Shown piece after piece: positions 59,062 to 64,000 of a stretch of 64,000 nucleotides of DNA (position 1 is its first letter; each line of letters opens with the position of its first letter). The stretch covers positions 10,726,001 through 10,790,000 of the forward strand of contig NC_067205.1 of the NCBI RefSeq assembly GCF_026262505.1, given 5' to 3'. Under the pieces are notes generated by a model. The model was not told the origin of the DNA, searched no databases, and saw only the letters and a list, made by a program, of their open reading frames with translations. The translations under genes and the position numbers were made by a program. Origin of the DNA: Trichomonas vaginalis G3 (taxonomy: Eukaryota > Parabasalia > Trichomonadida > Trichomonadidae).

Positions 59062-60513
59062 ATGGGTACATCAAATACAATTCACTCTTTACTTAAAGCT
59101 ATCGCAGACAAAGCCCCAACAACAGATATCGAGAATATCATTTCCAAGAGGGTCCAGAAATACATAGCAAATCCTTTATTCTTTGAACTTCCGCTGAGTT
59201 CAATTTATAGAATTTTTTCAAACGCAGGAACAGTCAAAGCCGCTATCGCCGCACAGTTCCTTGAAACATTATCAGCAAAGCATGGCAGTAATGCAATTGT
59301 AATTCTCAAGACAATGAGAGTTTCATGTGCGTCAGTCCAAGAAATTTGCAATGTGTTCAGCTGTGTACGTGGAGCGCCATTGTGCGACAGACTTGCATCT
59401 TTTATACATCCAGAAAAGTTCGAAAAAGAAAAGCCTGCTGACTATGAACCTAATATTTTCATAGCAGCAAGAAAAGGGAGCAAAGGCAGCATAAAGTACA
59501 TGTTGGACACAGATATCGATCCAGACATTCGCGATAAATCAAACAACACACCCCTGATAATCGCATCTTTATATAATCAAACAGCAATCGTAGAATTACT
59601 ACTCGATGGAGGCGCTAACATCAATGCATGCGATGAAATCGGTCGAACGCCATTAATATGCGCTGTATCTGTTGGAAATATCGAAACGATCAAAATTCTC
59701 TTAAATCGCGGAGCAAATGTTAATGCATACGATAAGGAACGCCAAACGGCTTTACATTTTGCTGCAGCTTCCGGCAAAATGGAAATAGTTCAATTATTAA
59801 TGGAAAAAAATCCAACAATTGACGCAAAAGATTCAGCTGGTTTTACACCATTACTACTGGCCATCTCAGATGCGCAATATGAAGTGGCAGAATATCTAAT
59901 GGAAAAAGGAGCCTCAATTGAAAGCCAAACGTCAAGTCTTAAACGACCAATTACATTTGCAGCAGCTAACGGTAACGCTAAACTTGTTCGAAAGCTTATA
60001 CATAGAGGATCACTCATAGATCCAAGAGATTCTAACGGATGGACGCCGTTAAGCCACGCCGCAAGTAGAGGACACGCGGATGTTGTTTCTATACTCATCA
60101 AAAAAGGCGCAAACGTTAACTCTAAGGCCTTGAACTTATGGACTCCTTTAATGCACAGTTCATATGGAGGCTACAAAGATGTTGTTATACTATTAACTGA
60201 TAATGGAGCAGATGTGACGTTTAAAGACCCTATTGGGCGGTCTGCTCTTCATTTCGCTGCAAATAACGGAAATGTTGACATTATACGGCACTTGATTGAT
60301 AAAGGACTAGATGTAGATCAGAGGGATTGTGGTGAAAAGACTCCTCTGATGTACGCTGCTTTGGAAAATAAAGCGGAAGCTGTTGCATTTTTGTTAGAAA
60401 TGGGAGCTGATCCGATAGCTATTGATGAGAAGGGATTGACTGCTTATGAAATGGCACGACTCGAACCTACAAGAGCTGTGCTTAGACCATATATGAAAGA
60501 ATTGATTAGATAA
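59062..60513 (+). CDS. Ankyrin-repeat protein
   Basis: 483 residues. The N-terminal ~110 residues are helical without ankyrin motifs (SKRVQKYIANPLFFELPLSS, then IYRIFSNAGTVKAAIAAQFL), as in the trichomonad proteins carrying a DUF3447-like head. From about residue 128 to the end there are roughly ten ankyrin repeats, with clean signatures such as DEIGRTPLICAVSVGNIETI and GRSALHFAANNGNVDIIRHL, and a capping repeat DEKGLTAYEMARLEP. Ankyrin stacks bind other proteins; the partner is unknown. Codon use is more GC-rich than the spacers and the gene is intact. Trichomonads have hundreds of such genes. Confidence 0.9.
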   Translation: MGTSNTIHSLLKAIADKAPTTDIENIISKRVQKYIANPLFFELPLSSIYRIFSNAGTVKAAIAAQFLETLSAKHGSNAIVILKTMRVSCASVQEICNVFSCVRGAPLCDRLASFIHPEKFEKEKPADYEPNIFIAARKGSKGSIKYMLDTDIDPDIRDKSNNTPLIIASLYNQTAIVELLLDGGANINACDEIGRTPLICAVSVGNIETIKILLNRGANVNAYDKERQTALHFAAASGKMEIVQLLMEKNPTIDAKDSAGFTPLLLAISDAQYEVAEYLMEKGASIESQTSSLKRPITFAAANGNAKLVRKLIHRGSLIDPRDSNGWTPLSHAASRGHADVVSILIKKGANVNSKALNLWTPLMHSSYGGYKDVVILLTDNGADVTFKDPIGRSALHFAANNGNVDIIRHLIDKGLDVDQRDCGEKTPLMYAALENKAEAVAFLLEMGADPIAIDEKGLTAYEMARLEPTRAVLRPYMKELIR

Positions 60514-61187
60514 TCTTCTTTCCTTTTTTTATATTTTTATTTGTTTTTATTATATTTTGTCTAAACAACAAAATTCTATTATTAAATCTTCCTTGTTTAT
60601 CTCTTGAGTGCAATAATCAATTCATATTGAGATATATTTTGCATTTTTAAGAAAATTCATAAATATATCATAGCAAAAACTTCATAAAATATCTTATTTT
60701 AAGAGCGTAATTCGGCACTTTATTGATTTATCAATCAATATCGAATTTCATTGTTAATTATCATGAGATTGGTTGCTACGAATTACATTTCAACATAACC
60801 ATAACTATATTTTCATAATATGGAGCAAGAGCCACAAAAACCTAATTACAGGATATTTGATCGAAATATAAAAATGCCAAATTGTTATTCTTGTATAATT
60901 TTAAGTAGCTGCAATAAGACACTTTTAAGATACAAAATCAATGGTCTTGTACGAAAAATATTGCATTGTAAACGTTAGATTTCTTAATTAACTAGATATT
61001 TCATAAATATACAATACAGATAATGCAAATCAATCATAAAATTTGGCTGAAAATCTTCCTTTTTATACGATCACGACAAACTTTGTTCTACTATATTAGA
61101 TATGCATTTTTATTATAAAATTTTCGGGAAACAATTTTGAGAGCTTACAAAATTTTTGAATTGAATGAAAGATTTTAAAATTGATAT
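60514..61187. other. AT-rich spacer
   Basis: 3' flank of the ankyrin gene; no coding or RNA feature. Confidence 0.4.
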
Positions 61188-61190
61188 AAA

Positions 61191-61300
61191 CCGCTTAGCG
61201 GGAGGTTTTGTCATTATTCCACAAGGAACTCTCCTCTAGGTGTCCTAGTATCGTTATTAATAGAGGGGGAGTAGAGAAGGTTCACTTTTATGGTTCATCC
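61191..61300. other. GC-richer, potentially folded segment
   Basis: Contains the palindrome CCGCTTAGCGG (61191-61201) and complementary stretches (GAACTCTCCTCTA against TAGAGGGGGAGTAGAG). This could be a small structured RNA or a transposon end. No known RNA family is recognised. Confidence 0.35.
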
Positions 61301-63700
61301 CTTTCAACCAATCTTTTTATCCATTCCATTCTTTTAATATTCAACATTTCCTTTTAATTCATTAGAATACAGAAGGCTATACAATAGATCTAACCAATTC
61401 AACTTGTCACTAACCGATCACTGTGAGATGACTTTTTATATCCTAGCAGGTACACATTAGTTTTCATATCAAACAAATGTAGACCTTTGTCTCTAAGATA
61501 CACTAGGTTTTTCACACAGGTTTCTGTTTACAAGTCATTCACTTAATTTAAAACTAGAGTTACTTATTCAATTTCATAATTTTTTCATTTTATGTATTAA
61601 TCAACTTCATAATCCTCGCAATATATACACTTATGTGCTCACTGCACCTAATCATATATATTTATTACTCTATCTTTATTCACTTTCCCAAGTTTTCTTT
61701 ATTAATATTTTTATCCCAACATTATCATACAAGTCATGTATATATTTACATTCCAATAATGTTCTTTCTATTCCAGTATTTCTCTTATCATTACTTTCAT
61801 ACAAAACTAACTGAATTTGATATCATTTTCAAAATACATAAGAAGAGTGCATCATTTAGTACAAATCAATCATCAACCAGGTCATGTTTATTCATTAAGA
61901 ACATTCTTTTTCATGTTTCTCCTAATTTCAACTCATCAAAGATTTCAATCAAGATAATTCAACTTCAAACAACCAAAAACAGGCCAATGTTCATTATATG
62001 TTCAATGATATTACATGGTAATTCATTCCACATAACATTTTACATACAAATTCATATCATTCATTTCAAATCATTCAATTTTACATCCCAATTCAACTTT
62101 CTAGCAATTTATATCAATGTTTTCTGAAGGTTACAATGTTAACAAGTATTACAAATTTGTTCAGAACTGTTACATGGATTTTCTGGTTTCTGGTTTCCGA
62201 ACAATTTTTGATTTTTTGTTTCTCTGATTCCTATGTTCATGAATTGATCTGTTTCAGTTCCATTTGTTACAACTGTTTCAGTTTCCTTTCAATTCAATCC
62301 GAACATATTTGATTTTGCTTCCAATTTGTGTTCTGTTTCACTGGTAGATCAAGTTTCACTTCTGGCTACATTTGATCCCGAACTGTTCCTGATTCAATCT
62401 GTTTCAGTTCACAACAAGATCATTTGTTCCAATTTAGTTTCTGCTTCACTTGATCACTTTGATTTTATCTCGTACACTGTTGATCTGAAGGATTTTGTTT
62501 CATGGTCCTTATTAGAACACTGTTTTTCAATCCAGATCGAACATTTGTTCCTCTGAACACATATTTGCTTCTGAACTCTGTTCCAAGTTTCACGTAACTT
62601 GTACTTTGTTTCAGTTCATTTTGTTTCTGGACACAATTGACCAGTTTCATTATGAGATCATTTGTTTCTTTGTTTCTGATCAGTTCATTCCAGTTCATAT
62701 TATATCATATGATTCATTTCGTTCCTCTGAACACCTATATGATCCTGAACTCTGTTCCAAGTTTCATGGACTCTGTATCAGTTCATTTTAGATCATTTGT
62801 TTCATTTCGTTTCTGATTACATTTGTTCAGTTCTTTATTGAATCATTTGTTTCATATTGATTCTCTGATCAGTTCACCTCAGTTCCTAACTCATGATATC
62901 TGATTCTTTGTTCCTCTGAACATTTATCACTCAGAGCTGTTCCAAGTTTCTCGTAACTTGAACTTTGTTTCATTCCTTATCTTTGAATCTGTTTCAGTTC
63001 ATTCGAATTAGATCATTCGATTCTTTGTTTTCGAACACATATTACACCATTTGTTTCATTCCGAACTGTTATCAAGTTTTATCCAGTTCATTTATTTTAT
63101 TTTCATTTGTTTCAGTATTCACTTTTTTATTGAGACTCATAAGCACAGTTCAGTGACTCTTTTCAAGTTGTGATTCATAAGATATAAGCTATCTATGTTT
63201 TTCTTTCTTGAACCAAATGAGTTTATCTATAACTAAGCTAAGAAGAAAATAAGTTTTCCTTATGAAGATGAGATAGATGAGCACTGAGTTCCCACTATCA
63301 ATTCATTTTTCTACATCCAGTAACTATTAGTCTTGTTTCTTAAGACAACAGAAGAAGAAGACAAAGCTGATTCACAACCAATATATTGGTACTGTTTCAC
63401 AGATTTAGTTACTGATGATTTTTTCATAAGAATTCCCGATGATTCACTAGTTTTCTGATCCAGTGACTTCAGGGTTATTGAGATTGTTCATTGAGATATT
63501 TCCTTATACACATTTATAAGCATAATTTCCTATGAATAGTTTTCTCTCTTTTCATTTCACTGAACTTTTTTCCTTTCCTTTCCAAACAAACAAAAGTTTT
63601 CCAATCCAATTCCCTCTGTTACATCAATTTGACAATTAGTTACATTTATTTCAACCACAGTTCTTTTTTATTTGATCAATCAACCAAACTCGATCTCTCA
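61301..63700. repeat. Pyrimidine-rich degenerate repeat region
   Basis: About 2.4 kb strongly biased to T and C on the plus strand, full of words such as GTTTCAGTTCATTT, TTGTTTC and GATCATTTG. A clearer unit recurs three times: GTTCCTCTGAACA followed ~40 bp later by TGTTCCAAGTTTC, at about 62551, 62724 and 62911 (spacing ~173-187 bp). Frames across it, including 61633-62127, are low-complexity artefacts. Confidence 0.7.
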
Positions 63701-63844
63701 AACAATTTCATTAATTAAATTCATTCATAACTCGAACAACTCAGACTTTATTTTAATGAAGATTTGATCAAAAAAAGATTTGTCACTTATTTAATTGTCA
63801 AATGATGATTACTTTTATATTATTGTTTTATATTGTTTTGTATT

Positions 63845-64000
63845 TTAGATGATTGATTTAGTACTGATGCACGTATGATTCTTCTGATATCTAGCCATAA
63901 GTTTATATGTCTCCAAAAAAAGCCACAATGGTTTTCGATTCACTGGGTTTCCGAAGAAGGATATTTCAGGTGTTCTTGGTTTCAATGGTTTCATAGATGT
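63845..64000 (-). CDS. Possible C-terminal end of a gene entering from the right edge
   Basis: The minus strand is open from the window edge for 51 codons (start SMKPLKPRTPEISFFGNPVN, then RKPLWLFLETYKLMARYQKN) to a TAA at 63847-63845. The amino-acid mix is more protein-like than the repeats beside it. A plus-strand frame of similar length overlaps it. Too short to identify. Confidence 0.25.
   Translation of the reverse strand, partial: TSMKPLKPRTPEISFFGNPVNRKPLWLFLETYKLMARYQKNHTCISTKSII

Noticed and set aside
61633-62127. 164-codon plus-strand frame
   Set aside because: Composition is His/Ile/Phe/Ser-rich from pyrimidine-skewed repeats, with no domain and no start context.

Overview
The window looks like a nuclear contig of a parabasalid protist, most likely a trichomonad of the Tritrichomonas kind. 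This is inferred from several features. The DNA is very AT-rich. Genes are long and apparently intronless, separated by AT-rich spacers, and lie on both strands. Several starts have a TCA-Py-(T/A) Initiator-like motif a few bases upstream. The gene families fit as well: BspA-like leucine-rich repeats, a large membrane cyclase, a DUF3447-style ankyrin protein, and many huge coiled-coil or acidic proteins. No database search was possible, so the species name is inference.

Layout. 1-1947: left-edge coiled-coil gene (minus) split by one in-frame TAA. 2538-3738: hAT-like non-autonomous transposon with an 8-bp target duplication. 4201-9468: giant CHD-like chromatin protein (minus) whose helicase motifs have decayed. 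10134-11130: RAD51 (minus) broken just before the P-loop. 11589-13678: DNA transposon with ~450-bp terminal inverted repeats and a DD34E transposase carrying one TGA. 13917-15002: coiled-coil gene. 15003-22017: gene-poor, with dispersed repeat fragments and hairpins. 22018-25093: receptor-type nucleotidyl cyclase with a frame break. 25360-26574: Hel2/ZNF598-type E3 ligase. 27038-29488: BspA-like protein. 29706-39527: two very large low-complexity or coiled-coil genes (minus). 40293-40949: V-ATPase subunit E. 41226-45397: an armadillo-like plus coiled-coil protein and a PH-domain protein (both minus).

45781-52871 is the most striking object. It is a 7.1-kb foldback-like transposon whose inverted ends combine ~560 bp of unique sequence with ~120-bp tandem repeats, about 4 units on the left and about 22 on the right. 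A DD34E integrase-like transposase is intact inside it. A Tc1/mariner-sized element with TA ends is nested in it and carries a tRNA-like pol III box pair. A 15-bp direct repeat flanks the whole, and it sits 75 bp upstream of a tRNA-Met gene. 53491-54932: an unknown gene and a GC-elevated broken coding remnant. 55102-58116: acidic disordered protein (minus). 59062-60513: ankyrin protein. 60514-64000: gene-poor, ending in degenerate pyrimidine-rich repeats.

How the parts relate. The intact host genes serve ordinary roles: vacuolar acidification, ribosome quality control, lipid or membrane signalling, scaffolding. Several other genes (left-edge coiled coil, RAD51, cyclase, BspA, possibly the Hel2 tail) carry one or two disabling changes in otherwise open frames. 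This suggests either a young decaying duplicated segment or consensus errors. The two DD34E transposases are clearly the same family.
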